From: Chryseobacterium sp. POL2
GTDB taxonomy: Bacteria; Bacteroidota; Bacteroidia; Flavobacteriales; Weeksellaceae
Direction of reading: 5' to 3'
Assembly: GCF_011058315.1 (NCBI RefSeq)
Contig: NZ_CP049298.1
Location: 3,179,463 to 3,243,462, forward strand
Length of the DNA stretch: 64,000 nt
Shown here piece by piece: positions 56,111 to 64,000 of the stretch. Under the pieces are notes generated by a model. The model searched no databases and was not told the origin of the DNA. It was given only the letters and a program-made list of their open reading frames with translations. The position numbers and the translations under genes are program-made. Every line of letters begins with the position of its first letter. The stretch's first letter is position 1.

Positions 56111-56143
56111 AGCGTTGTTAGGGCTCAAAGCCCTAACAACGCT
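56111..56143 (+). repeat. 33-bp REP-like palindrome, copy 2
   Basis: Identical to 55471-55503 and preceded by the same TTTTGTGTT...TTGGA context (with a four-base gap relative to copy 1). It lies upstream of the transposase gene. Confidence 0.92.
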
Positions 56144-56428
56144 AGGTTTCAATAATCTCAATTAAACTCGTTGCGTATTTTAACTCATTGTATTTCATGA
56201 ATACGAATAACGTGTTTGTTTATACTTATTTTCAGTATGCTATTGAATAATTTTTGTCTTGTTTTGCTTTTAAATTATCGCAATCTTAAACAAGGTTTTG
56301 TTGAAAAAAGTCCTTTTAAAGATAAACAACGGCACTTCGTTTTATATAAGTAATACTAAAATAATGAAATAATGATGATAATCAGTTAATTTTACTTTAT
56401 TTCAAAATATACCATGGTTAAATTAAAT
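56144..56428. other. AT-rich gap upstream of the RAYT locus
   Basis: 285 bases between the palindrome and the 3' end of radA. I see no gene, strong hairpin or promoter consensus. Confidence 0.5.
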
Positions 56429-57775
56429 TTAAAACAAAATATCTACAAAATCTTCAATCTTTCCAACTTCTTGAATTTTGATGCCAAATTTACGCTTCGG
56501 AATTTTATTTAAATTAGAAATAAAAATACATTCATAACCTAATTTTTCGGCTTCAGAAATACGCTGTTCCGCTTGTGGAATAGGGCGGATTTCACCACTT
56601 AAACCAATTTCTCCAGCAAAGCAAAACTTCTCCGAAATGGCGATGTCTTCATTGGATGATAAAATAGAAGCGATAACTGCCAAATCCAATGCAGGGTCAT
56701 CGGTCTTGATGCCACCAGTAATATTGAGGAAAACGTCTTTGGCGCCTAATTGAAAACCAGCTCTTTTTTCTAATACTGCCAAAAGCATATTTAATCTTTT
56801 AGAGTCAAATCCCGTCGAGCTGCGCTGTGGCGTTCCATAAACCGCTGTGGAAACCAAAGCCTGAATTTCCAATAACATGGGGCGATTGCCTTCCAAAGTA
56901 ACAGCCACCGAATTTCCAGAAAGTTCTTCAAATTTTTTGGTTATTAAAATTTCTGAAGGGTTTTTAATCTCTTTTAGACCTTGGGAAATCATTTCGTAAA
57001 TTCCGATTTCTGCGGTGGAGCCAAAACGGTTTTTGTTGGCGCGAAGTAATCTGAACAAATGATTTCTGTCGCCATCGAAATTAAGAACGACATCTACCAT
57101 GTGTTCCAAAACTTTTGGACCTGCAATTTGACCATCTTTGGTGATATGGCCAACCAAAAATACGGGTGTATTGGTTTCTTTCGCAAATTTGATGATTTCT
57201 CCAGAACATTCCCGAATTTGAGAAACTGTTCCTGGAGAACTTTCAATCATGCTAGAATGCAGTGTTTGTATGGAGTCGATGATGATAAAATCGGGTTTGA
57301 GTTTTTTTGCTTCGTGGAGAATTTTGTCCACAGAAGTTTCTGTAAAAAGATAACATTCGGGATTTTGTAAATCGGTAAGTCGGTCGGCGCGCATTTTGAT
57401 TTGTGAGGCGCTTTCTTCCCCAGAAACATAAAATACTTTTTTGCGCATCTTGAGTGCCAGTTGGAGCAACAAAGTTGATTTTCCTATGCCTGGCTCGCCG
57501 CCGATAAGTGTGACAGAGCCTAAGACAATTCCGCCTCCTAGAACGCGGTTGAGTTCTTCACTAGGTGTAGAAATTCGGGGTTCTTCTTGTGCATTAACTT
57601 CGATAATGTTAATGATGTGTTGCTTTTTGTCACCTGAATAGTTTTTGGATGTTGATTTTTCAACAACTTCTTCAATAAGTGTATTCCATTCGCCACAATT
57701 TTTACATTGGCCGTGCCATTGTGGATATTGGCTGCCACAGTTTTGGCAGTAATAGACGGTTTTGAGTTTTGCCAT
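56429..57775 (-). CDS. radA: DNA repair protein RadA
   Basis: A 448-residue recombination ATPase. Order: N-terminal zinc finger (CQNCGSQYPQWHGQCKNC, four Cys), RecA-like core with Walker A GGEPGIGKST (~91) and Walker B (FIIIDSIQTL), the KNRFGS motif (in RANKNRFGSTAEIG), and a C-terminal Lon-protease-like domain with FCFAGEIGLSGEIRPI. RadA speeds branch migration of recombination intermediates. All key residues are present. Single gene, divergent from nothing recognisable; the repeat-like element at 57830 is upstream. Confidence 0.96.
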   Translation of the reverse strand: MAKLKTVYYCQNCGSQYPQWHGQCKNCGEWNTLIEEVVEKSTSKNYSGDKKQHIINIIEVNAQEEPRISTPSEELNRVLGGGIVLGSVTLIGGEPGIGKSTLLLQLALKMRKKVFYVSGEESASQIKMRADRLTDLQNPECYLFTETSVDKILHEAKKLKPDFIIIDSIQTLHSSMIESSPGTVSQIRECSGEIIKFAKETNTPVFLVGHITKDGQIAGPKVLEHMVDVVLNFDGDRNHLFRLLRANKNRFGSTAEIGIYEMISQGLKEIKNPSEILITKKFEELSGNSVAVTLEGNRPMLLEIQALVSTAVYGTPQRSSTGFDSKRLNMLLAVLEKRAGFQLGAKDVFLNITGGIKTDDPALDLAVIASILSSNEDIAISEKFCFAGEIGLSGEIRPIPQAEQRISEAEKLGYECIFISNLNKIPKRKFGIKIQEVGKIEDFVDILF

Positions 57776-57829
57776 TCTGTAAAGTTACTATCTAATTTTT
57801 TAAAATAAAATTTTCTTTTGTATCTTAAA

Positions 57830-57944
57830 TCCCTAGCCCCGATGGAAGCGGCATCCTTTTGGGGTGGCGTGAGGCGGCGGAGCGTAGCGGAGCCGTCCGA
57901 GCGACACTCTAAAAGATAAAGCTGAGAGCGGGAAATAGCTCCTA
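57830..57944 (+). repeat. Intergenic repeat-like element, related to the one at 21884
   Basis: About 115 bases in the radA upstream gap. It starts CCCTAGCCCCGATGGAAGCGG, continues CATCC plus TTTT, has a GC-rich inner hairpin (GTGGCG...CGACAC around 57864-57907), and ends AGCGGGAAATAGCTCC. The AGCGGCATCCTTTT part is shared, in opposite orientation, with 21884-22008. I recall this as an abundant intergenic repeat in Flavobacterium/Chryseobacterium. Confidence 0.6.
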
Positions 57945-57951
57945 ATAAAAA

Positions 57952-57976
57952 ACGGCAACCTAAGAAAGATTGCCGT
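57952..57976 (-). terminator. Terminator of the M4 protease gene
   Basis: A 7-bp stem (ACGGCAA, 57952-57958 with 57970-57976), followed on the minus strand by T6. Confidence 0.85.
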
Positions 57977-57998
57977 AATTTTTTTAAATTATCAACTA

Positions 57999-60761
57999 TT
58001 AGTTTTTGATAAATTTAAGATTTGATGTTTCGTCACCATTAGAAATTTTGATGACATAATTGCCAACTGGAAGCGGTTGTACATTGATGCTTTGGTTGCT
58101 GGCTTTACCAGAAAGTACCACTTGGCCACTTACATTTATAATTTGGTAAGATATCTCACCTGATTTTTTAGCTTGGATGTTGATAATATCTTTAACTGGG
58201 TTAGGGTAGATGTTGAAGGCATTGTTTTTGTTAATGTCAGAAACTGCCATGTTAGTTTCTACAAATTTCAAGGTGTAATCTTCAACTTGTCCGTATGTGA
58301 AAGACTCACAAGCTGTTGGTATCGCATTGAATTTCATCGATACTCTCATTCTCGTATTTTTATTAACGACTGCATTCGCAGGAACTTTTATTGAGCCAAC
58401 AATAGGTGTTGTTGTTGATGCGGCCTTACTAAATGCTTGTTCTCCAGTGTCTGAGAAGTCTCCATCGGCATTCCAGTCAATATAAACAGCGTATCCTTCG
58501 TTATATGATGAACTTGTCCATTTTGGAGTAATTTTGATTTCGTAAGTTTTGCCTTGTTCTAATGTAGTGGAAATGTCTGTGAAATCTTCGTAACCAGCTG
58601 TTCCTGTACTTAGATTGTCTATGGTGTTAAATTGTACGCGATTAATTTTTTCGTCATTTGTATTAGAACTTGTTGATGTGCAATACTCTGCTTCGTCTGT
58701 AGTTGTTACAATAGCGATGTTGCTTGCTGCGGAGATGTTATTATAACCATCAATAGCTTTTACAGTAAAGCTATAAGTCGTAAGGCGTGTAAGTCCTGTA
58801 ACATTGTAGGTCAATTGCGTGGTTGTTCTAGCAATCTCTGCACCATCTTTGTAAACGATATAGCCTGCCATATCGTTGTCATCTGTAGAAGCTCCCCAAG
58901 TTAGTTTTGCGCTGGTGCCTTTAATATTACTAGCTGCTAAATTAGTTGGAATTGTCGGTGGCGTCGTATCTGGTGTTGACAAATATTTTACCCCAATCCC
59001 AACAGCATAAAATGCGTCTTGCACAGCAATCATCTCTGCAGAGTTTTCTCCATACAATTCTTTCGCTACTTGAATTCCAAAGTCTCTCGTGTTTTTATAG
59101 TTTGAGTTAGCAGTAAGATAAGTCGTTTCTAGTTTGTAAACAATTTGTTCTGCTTTTTCCCAGCCAATACCTGTAACATTGTAAGGTTTTCCAAGATCGT
59201 TAGTTCCTGTTTTTCCCATTACAAGAATGTAAAACCAATGGTTAAGAACGCCACTGTTATAATGTACACCACAGTTATCATTGGTCCAGCTACTTGGCGT
59301 AATACATCCTTCTTCAACAGTTGCTGGATACCAATTGGTTCCTCTATAAGTGTCTGGTTGAGCGGATAATCCAGATTTTGGATTGCTCATTGATCTTAAA
59401 TAATTAGGCGATGTTTTAACGATATCTTCTCCAATTAAAAAAGCTTGCTTTTCTGGTGCGTATTTGTGTTCTACAATTGCGCCCCAAATATCTGAAAAAC
59501 CTTCGTTAAGTGCTCCTGACTCTCTTTGATATGCTAGATTGGCAGAATATTCGCAAACACCATGTCCCAATTCGTGTGCTGTAACATCGAATGCGGTTAA
59601 GGGTTTGAAAGTCGTTGCGCCATCTCCATAAATCATTTCGCTACCTGTCCATCCTGCATTTTCATAATTACTACCATAATGAACATAACTATTTAGTATA
59701 GCTCCCGCGTTGTTATAGCTATTGCGATTGAAAGTGTCTTTGAAGTAATCGTAAGTTTTTTCAACACCCCAATGTGCATCCAATGCAGCATTGTCAAAAG
59801 TGCTATTGTCGTGTTCCGCAGCAGTCCAATCGTTATTATTATCAACAAAATCTACGGCACTTCCTATGCTAGAGCTTTTTTTAAGATTTTTTGTAACAAC
59901 GCCACCGCCACGTGTCGTATCGTTCAGAATATATTTACCACTATTGGTACCACTTGTAGCAAGTGTTGTTTCTATTTGACGAGAGCCACTATATCTTGTT
60001 GCCGCAGTTCCCGCAGCAAAAAGAATAGGTTGTGTAAAACTATCTTGAAGTTTGATAGGTTCTTCTTTAACGATGTTGTTGGTTGGAAGATTGTTATGCA
60101 AATTAGCATGTTTCATAATGGCATTATATCCTAAGATAGCACCACTAGAAGCATCTACATAGACCCAACCTCTGCTAATAGGCATAGCCGCATATATGTC
60201 AAATTTGTACGCTAATATCAATTTGTAATCACCATTTCCAGATGAAATTGGTAAAAGTACTTTTTGACCAACAGGTTTTTTGTATCCAGAAGATGCAGAA
60301 TAGGCTTGGTCTTCCCACATATATGAGGAAGCGTTCACGTATTTTTTAGCTTTGTTAAAAGCCTGTTCTTCTGTTATTGAAATCTTAGTTTGTGCATCAT
60401 CGGTTTTAAAAATTTCACCATTCATGCTGGTAAGCTCACCATTCTTGTAATGTAGATTATAAGAACCAAATTCAACAGGGATATTATCAAAATACATTTG
60501 GTATTTTTCATCTTTGAATTTTCCAGATTTGTCAACCTCTGTAGAAGTCAATTTCATACTGGTTTTAGATGATAAATTAAGATACTGTTGAAATAAATTT
60601 TGGGCTGTTACAGATGAAAGACCGTTTCCTGAACTAAAGCTTATTAAGCTGGGTGTTCCGTTATCGTGAAGAATTTTTTTACTGATATTATTCTGTGCAT
60701 TCAAATTTGCAGATAGAAACAAAACACCAATAAAACCGAGACTAAGTAGATTTTTTCTCAT
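57999..60761 (-). CDS. Thermolysin-like M4 metalloprotease with FN3, GEVED and T9SS domains
   Basis: A 920-residue secreted protease. Signal peptide (1-22), then an FTP/PepSY-type propeptide (~25-230), then the M4 catalytic domain (~235-590) with HELGHG in VTAHELGHGVCEYS (~393) and the third ligand Glu in ALNEGFSDIWG. Next are a fibronectin III domain (~600-690), a GEVED domain (~690-840; YAVYIDWNADGDFSDTGEQAF), and a type A T9SS tail (~850-920; IYPNPVKDIINIQ). It is self-activated and attached to the surface or released. Likely role: extracellular protein degradation. Confidence 0.94.
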   Translation of the reverse strand: MRKNLLSLGFIGVLFLSANLNAQNNISKKILHDNGTPSLISFSSGNGLSSVTAQNLFQQYLNLSSKTSMKLTSTEVDKSGKFKDEKYQMYFDNIPVEFGSYNLHYKNGELTSMNGEIFKTDDAQTKISITEEQAFNKAKKYVNASSYMWEDQAYSASSGYKKPVGQKVLLPISSGNGDYKLILAYKFDIYAAMPISRGWVYVDASSGAILGYNAIMKHANLHNNLPTNNIVKEEPIKLQDSFTQPILFAAGTAATRYSGSRQIETTLATSGTNSGKYILNDTTRGGGVVTKNLKKSSSIGSAVDFVDNNNDWTAAEHDNSTFDNAALDAHWGVEKTYDYFKDTFNRNSYNNAGAILNSYVHYGSNYENAGWTGSEMIYGDGATTFKPLTAFDVTAHELGHGVCEYSANLAYQRESGALNEGFSDIWGAIVEHKYAPEKQAFLIGEDIVKTSPNYLRSMSNPKSGLSAQPDTYRGTNWYPATVEEGCITPSSWTNDNCGVHYNSGVLNHWFYILVMGKTGTNDLGKPYNVTGIGWEKAEQIVYKLETTYLTANSNYKNTRDFGIQVAKELYGENSAEMIAVQDAFYAVGIGVKYLSTPDTTPPTIPTNLAASNIKGTSAKLTWGASTDDNDMAGYIVYKDGAEIARTTTQLTYNVTGLTRLTTYSFTVKAIDGYNNISAASNIAIVTTTDEAEYCTSTSSNTNDEKINRVQFNTIDNLSTGTAGYEDFTDISTTLEQGKTYEIKITPKWTSSSYNEGYAVYIDWNADGDFSDTGEQAFSKAASTTTPIVGSIKVPANAVVNKNTRMRVSMKFNAIPTACESFTYGQVEDYTLKFVETNMAVSDINKNNAFNIYPNPVKDIINIQAKKSGEISYQIINVSGQVVLSGKASNQSINVQPLPVGNYVIKISNGDETSNLKFIKN

Positions 60762-61071
60762 TTTTTAATTATTTGTAAAGTGATTTATGGTCGCCGCAAA
60801 TTAATAAAAAAATATGAGTTATATCATTAATGATTATTTTTTTTCAAAAAAGTTCAAGATTATCAAGTGGTTGTTGCAATAAAACTTTGTTTTTTACTAT
60901 TTGCTTAGATTAATTAAAATCAATAAGGGGATGCTTTACATTCCTATTAGCTTTAGGAATTAAATATTCTTCTAATCGAAGTTTATCTCCTTATTTTAAT
61001 TTTTTAAGCTGTGTTATTAGGAAGAATTGATAAAAAAAATCCCTTCTATTAAAAGGGATTTTATGTTAAAA
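60762..61071. other. Gap between the M4 protease and pepD
   Basis: 310 bases, very AT-rich, with no gene. It contains only the pepD terminator near its right end and no convincing promoter for the protease gene. Confidence 0.55.
61036..61062 (-). terminator. Terminator of pepD
   Basis: A 10-bp stem (AAAATCCCTT, 61036-61045 with 61053-61062) and T8 on the minus strand. Confidence 0.9.
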
Positions 61072-62514
61072 TTATTTCTTTTCAGGAATGTTTTGAAGAA
61101 TGTCTTGCAAGAACTTCCAGAATTTTTGTAGCGAGGAAATACTTGCTCTTTCGTCTGGCGAGTGCGCACCTTTTATAGTAGGACCAAAACTTACCATTTC
61201 CATTTTTGGATAATTGGTGCCGATAATTCCACATTCCAAACCTGCATGACAAGCGACAACCATTGGTTTTGCACCGAAATTTTTTTCATAAATATCTGTC
61301 ATAATTTGGATGATTTCTGCGCCAGGATTAGGTTTCCAACCAGGGTAACCTCCTGCTAGCTCTGTGGTTAATCCATTGCTTTCAAAAGAAGAAATCAACT
61401 GTTGGGCAACTTCTGTTTTTGTAGATTCTACAGAAGATCGCGTTAGGTTAAGGATTTTAACGGCGCCGTCTTTTACCTCGATTCTAGCAAGATTATTAGA
61501 CGCCTCGACCAAGCCTTCAACATCTGGACTCATTCGGAAAACGCCGTTGTGTGCGGCATTTAGTGCAAAAATAATGCTTTTAGAATCTGCATTTGATAAA
61601 GCTTTTTCTGTAGTAGATGTTTTATTGATTTCGATGATTAAATCTTTTTCAATGCTTGCGAATTCTTCTAAAATGTTTGTTTTTAAATTTGATAAAACGA
61701 CTTCAACATCTGATATATTTGAAACCTTAATGACTGCTTTGGCTTCTCTTGGAATGGCATTTCGTAATCCACCACCATCGATACTGTTAATTTGAACATC
61801 AAATTTTAATGTTTCAAATAAAAATCTTCCTAAAATCTTGTTAGCATTTCCAAAGCCTTTGTGAATATCCATTCCAGAATGTCCGCCTTGCAGACCTTTA
61901 ATTTGGATTTCTAAGCTTTCACCTTTTACGTTTTCTGTTCCGAAGCTTGCAGTTGCAGTTATATCAACGCCTCCTGCACAGCCAATATCGATTTCGTCAT
62001 CTTCTTCGGTATCTAAGTTTAAAAGGATATCGCCATGTAGCAAGCCACCTTTCAGGCCAAGTGCGCCAGTCATTCCGGTCTCTTCATCTATTGTGAAAAG
62101 TGCTTCCATTGCGGGATGCGGAATGTCGTTGCTTTCCAAAATTGTCATAATTGTTGCCACTCCAAGGCCATTGTCAGCACCAAGTGTCGTACCTTTTGCC
62201 CTAACCCAATCACCGTCAACATACATCTGGATGCCCTGCGTGTCAAAGTCAAAATCAACATCGCTATTTTTTTGACAAACCATATCAAGGTGCGATTGCA
62301 TTACAATAGCTTGGCGGTTTTCCATGCCTTGTGATGCAGGTTTGCGGATAATAACGTTGCCAACTTCGTCAACCAATGTGTCTAATCCTAAATCTTCTCC
62401 GAATTTTTTGATGAATGCTATTACGCGTTCTTCCTTTTTGGAAGGACGCGGTACGGCGTTCAGCAATGCAAAATTCTTCCAAATATTTTTAGGTTCTATT
62501 TGTGAATATTCCAT
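61072..62514 (-). CDS. pepD: Aminoacyl-histidine dipeptidase (Xaa-His dipeptidase, M20 family)
   Basis: A 480-residue cytoplasmic zinc dipeptidase. It begins with IEPKNIWKNFALLNAVPRPSKKE, as PepD does. Metal ligands are in MQSHLDMVCQKN, LGADNGLGVAT (bridging Asp) and FTIDEETGMTGALGLK (catalytic Glu); HAGLECGIIGTNYP and GAHSPDERASI lie further on. It hydrolyses carnosine-like and other dipeptides. All catalytic residues are seen, and the length fits the family. It may work downstream of the secreted M4 and M1 peptidases in peptide use. Confidence 0.93.
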   Translation of the reverse strand: MEYSQIEPKNIWKNFALLNAVPRPSKKEERVIAFIKKFGEDLGLDTLVDEVGNVIIRKPASQGMENRQAIVMQSHLDMVCQKNSDVDFDFDTQGIQMYVDGDWVRAKGTTLGADNGLGVATIMTILESNDIPHPAMEALFTIDEETGMTGALGLKGGLLHGDILLNLDTEEDDEIDIGCAGGVDITATASFGTENVKGESLEIQIKGLQGGHSGMDIHKGFGNANKILGRFLFETLKFDVQINSIDGGGLRNAIPREAKAVIKVSNISDVEVVLSNLKTNILEEFASIEKDLIIEINKTSTTEKALSNADSKSIIFALNAAHNGVFRMSPDVEGLVEASNNLARIEVKDGAVKILNLTRSSVESTKTEVAQQLISSFESNGLTTELAGGYPGWKPNPGAEIIQIMTDIYEKNFGAKPMVVACHAGLECGIIGTNYPKMEMVSFGPTIKGAHSPDERASISSLQKFWKFLQDILQNIPEKK

Positions 62515-62628
62515 TATATAATTTTAAAAAAGCTAATTTACGGAAACTAATGTAGCTATTACTAGTTTTTGAATATTTTGATTCAAAAACTGGTTTTAAA
62601 TGAGGATATTTATTTGGTTTAAATTTAA

Positions 62629-62667
62629 AATAAATCCTTCCTATTATTAATAAGAAGGATTTATTTC
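62629..62667 (-). terminator. Terminator of the LuxR-type regulator
   Basis: A 13-bp perfect stem (AAATAAATCCTTC, 62629-62641 with 62655-62667), loop of 13, T-rich tail on the minus strand. Its right arm touches the stop codon of the regulator gene. Confidence 0.82.
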
Positions 62668-63320
62668 TAGTGTTCAATCAAATTATGCTGAATAGCAAAG
62701 CGTACAAGTCCAATAGAGTTTCTGATGTTTAACTTTTGAAAGATATGTCTTCTGTGGGTTTCAACAGTGTTAAAACTTATAAAAAGACGATCAGAAATCT
62801 CTTTGCTATTGCAACCTTCACAAATAAGTTGAATAACTTCTAATTCGCGATTGGTAATACTGTCGAGGATTTCGTTGAGGGGAAGATTCTTATGAGAATT
62901 AGGTGTGTTAAGTAAAGATTGCATGATTTTCTCTCTAAGCTCTTCGCCCACATATTCTTTACCGTTTTTAATACAAGTCAAAGCTTCCACAACGGCTTTG
63001 CTATCGTTGTGTTTTTCTACAAGACCATCTATTCCTATCTGGAATAAATCGGTAATTCTTTTGAGTTTGTTTTCTCCGGTAAGAATTAAAATTTTTGTGT
63101 TTTCCCGAAGTTTTTTGATGGATTTGATAAGGTCAGCAGAGTTTTCGTTTTCAAAAATAATTTCTGTAATGACCAGGTCTACGTCATTATTTTCTAGCCA
63201 ATTACAAGCTTCTGACGAGGAATTTGTGTGACCAACTATTTCAAAGCCTTTTTTGCGGGTTAGCAACGAAACTAAGCCATCAATAACAATTTGATGTTGG
63301 TCGATAATGTAAATTTTCAT
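62667..63320 (-). CDS. LuxR/NarL-type regulator with degenerate receiver domain
   Basis: A 217-residue protein. The N-terminal receiver fold (1-120) is recognisable, with Thr81 and Lys103 (in VEKHND) in place, but the usual phospho-acceptor Asp is Glu53 (VITEIIF) and one acidic-pocket residue is Gln8 (DQH instead of DDH). The C-terminal LuxR HTH (~150-210) is intact: LTNRELEVIQLICEG-like start (seen as TNRELEVIQLICEG), SKEISDRLFISFNTVETHRRHIFQKLNI. No kinase is adjacent. It probably acts without phosphorylation, or binds another signal. Confidence 0.85.
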   Translation of the reverse strand: MKIYIIDQHQIVIDGLVSLLTRKKGFEIVGHTNSSSEACNWLENNDVDLVITEIIFENENSADLIKSIKKLRENTKILILTGENKLKRITDLFQIGIDGLVEKHNDSKAVVEALTCIKNGKEYVGEELREKIMQSLLNTPNSHKNLPLNEILDSITNRELEVIQLICEGCNSKEISDRLFISFNTVETHRRHIFQKLNIRNSIGLVRFAIQHNLIEH

Positions 63321-63452
63321 TTGGTTTTTTTGGTTTTTAGTTTATATATATGGTTTTTGTGTTTATGGGGACATAATTTTATAAATTTTCTTAATTTTTA
63401 ATCTTTCAAGGAGGTGCAAGTTAATGATTATTAATGATATTGGAAATAAAAA

Positions 63453-63866
63453 CTACACATTTATCCATTTTTTTTCAATTAATTTCATCAAAAAATCAGG
63501 ACATTTGATAATCTTATTATCATTGGCTCTCAAAAAAAATAATGTGGTGGAGGCTTCTGTTATTTTTTCATCGACATCATTATAAATTTCGTAGTCGAAA
63601 ATAATTCTTACCCCAGGTTTTGTTTTTATACTGGTTTTTATATGTAGAATTTGGTCATAAAGAGCTGGTTTTAGATATTTAATTTTATATTCGGAAACGG
63701 GAAGAAAGATACCCATTTTTTCAATCTCATCATAAGATATTCCAAGTGAACGAAATAGCTCCACGCGTGCCACTTCGAAGTAGGTTGCATAGTTGCCATA
63801 ATAGACGTAACGCATAGGGTCTGTTTCTGCGTAACGTACTCTTATTGAGGTGTTTGTGTGTATCAT
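63453..63866 (-). CDS. YbgC/FadM-type acyl-CoA thioesterase
   Basis: A 137-residue hotdog thioesterase of the 4-hydroxybenzoyl-CoA thioesterase family. The signature RVRYAETDPMRYVYYGNY contains the catalytic Asp, and ARVELFRSLGISYDEIEKMG follows. It hydrolyses acyl-CoA (or acyl-ACP) in the cytoplasm. Although YbgC sits in tol-pal operons in Proteobacteria, no tol genes are near here. A good minus-strand promoter precedes it. Confidence 0.88.
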   Translation of the reverse strand: MIHTNTSIRVRYAETDPMRYVYYGNYATYFEVARVELFRSLGISYDEIEKMGIFLPVSEYKIKYLKPALYDQILHIKTSIKTKPGVRIIFDYEIYNDVDEKITEASTTLFFLRANDNKIIKCPDFLMKLIEKKWINV

Positions 63867-64000
63867 TTTAAGTCGATATTAATACATACAAATATATTTT
63901 TTAATAAGCAATAGAGCAAAAATTTTTTTTTATAAATTATAATTAGATATTTGTCTTCCCTATAAAAAAATGCCTAATCTGGTAAAAAGCAGCTCTGAAA
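63867..64000. other. Right-edge intergenic sequence
   Basis: No gene is seen. It contains the thioesterase promoter (63889-63920), and the rest is AT-rich. Confidence 0.5.
63889..63920 (-). promoter_or_regulatory. Promoter of the YbgC-like gene
   Basis: On the minus strand TTTG (63917-63920), a 20-base spacer and an exact TATATTTG (63889-63896), 23 bases before the ATG. It matches the Bacteroidota consensus at both boxes. Confidence 0.75.

Overview
The window is chromosomal DNA from a low-GC member of the Bacteroidota, class Flavobacteriia, most likely Chryseobacterium or a close relative in the Weeksellaceae. The evidence is type IX secretion (T9SS) sorting tails on five secreted proteins, the gliding lipoprotein gene gldB beside gldC, a fused lpxC-fabZ gene, a short-Q-loop cytochrome bd oxidase, TAnnTTTG-type -7 promoter elements and weak Shine-Dalgarno sites. 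The genus is inferred from gene style only. I see no prophage, integrative element, CRISPR array or rRNA operon. Most of the window is ordinary core genome with accessory cell-surface genes inserted in it.

Layout. 1-8 kb: end of an M49-like peptidase gene, an acetyltransferase, a frameshifted serine hydrolase, ssb, a thioesterase, hisS with a DUF1835 gene, a cell-wall amidase and four tRNA genes (Ser, Pro, Arg, Pro). 8-10.4 kb: cydAB on the minus strand. 10.5-16.8 kb: surface/sensor module 1 on the plus strand (LamG-LRR T9SS protein, two-component kinase of the Y_Y_Y/LytS type, LytTR regulator), bracketed by an 84-bp direct repeat. 16.9-28.6 kb: gyrB, an RsiV-like lipoprotein, a lipid kinase, an HD hydrolase, the lipid A genes lpxD-lpxC/fabZ-lpxA, efp, a second lpxD-like gene, sucD and an outer-membrane barrel. 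28.6-37.3 kb: module 2 on the minus strand, paralogous to module 1 (LytTR regulator, kinase, an unknown secreted protein, a frameshifted LamG protein and a LamG-LRR protein), bounded by hairpins that share one core. 37.3-43.1 kb: M1 aminopeptidase, thyA, cca and a Sua5/YrdC gene. 43.4-47.1 kb: a TonB-dependent receptor with a beta-helix lipoprotein. 47.4-54.9 kb: a cystathionine gamma-synthase-like gene, a GLUG-repeat T9SS protein, gldC-gldB, nadE, a barnase/barstar pair and small enzymes. 55-64 kb: a REP-associated tyrosine transposase between two copies of one palindrome, radA, a secreted M4 metalloprotease, pepD, a LuxR-type regulator lacking the usual phospho-acceptor, and a YbgC-like thioesterase.

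How the genes work together. The main theme is the cell surface. T9SS exports adhesin-like LamG/LRR/GLUG proteins and a thermolysin-like protease. Two sister kinase-regulator pairs sit next to the LamG/LRR genes and may control them. A TonB receptor-lipoprotein pair suggests uptake of an unknown ligand. The most noteworthy signals are the two duplicated sensor/adhesin modules with repeats at their edges, the RAYT transposase with its flanking palindromes, the membrane-anchored barnase with barstar, and several dispersed intergenic hairpin families.
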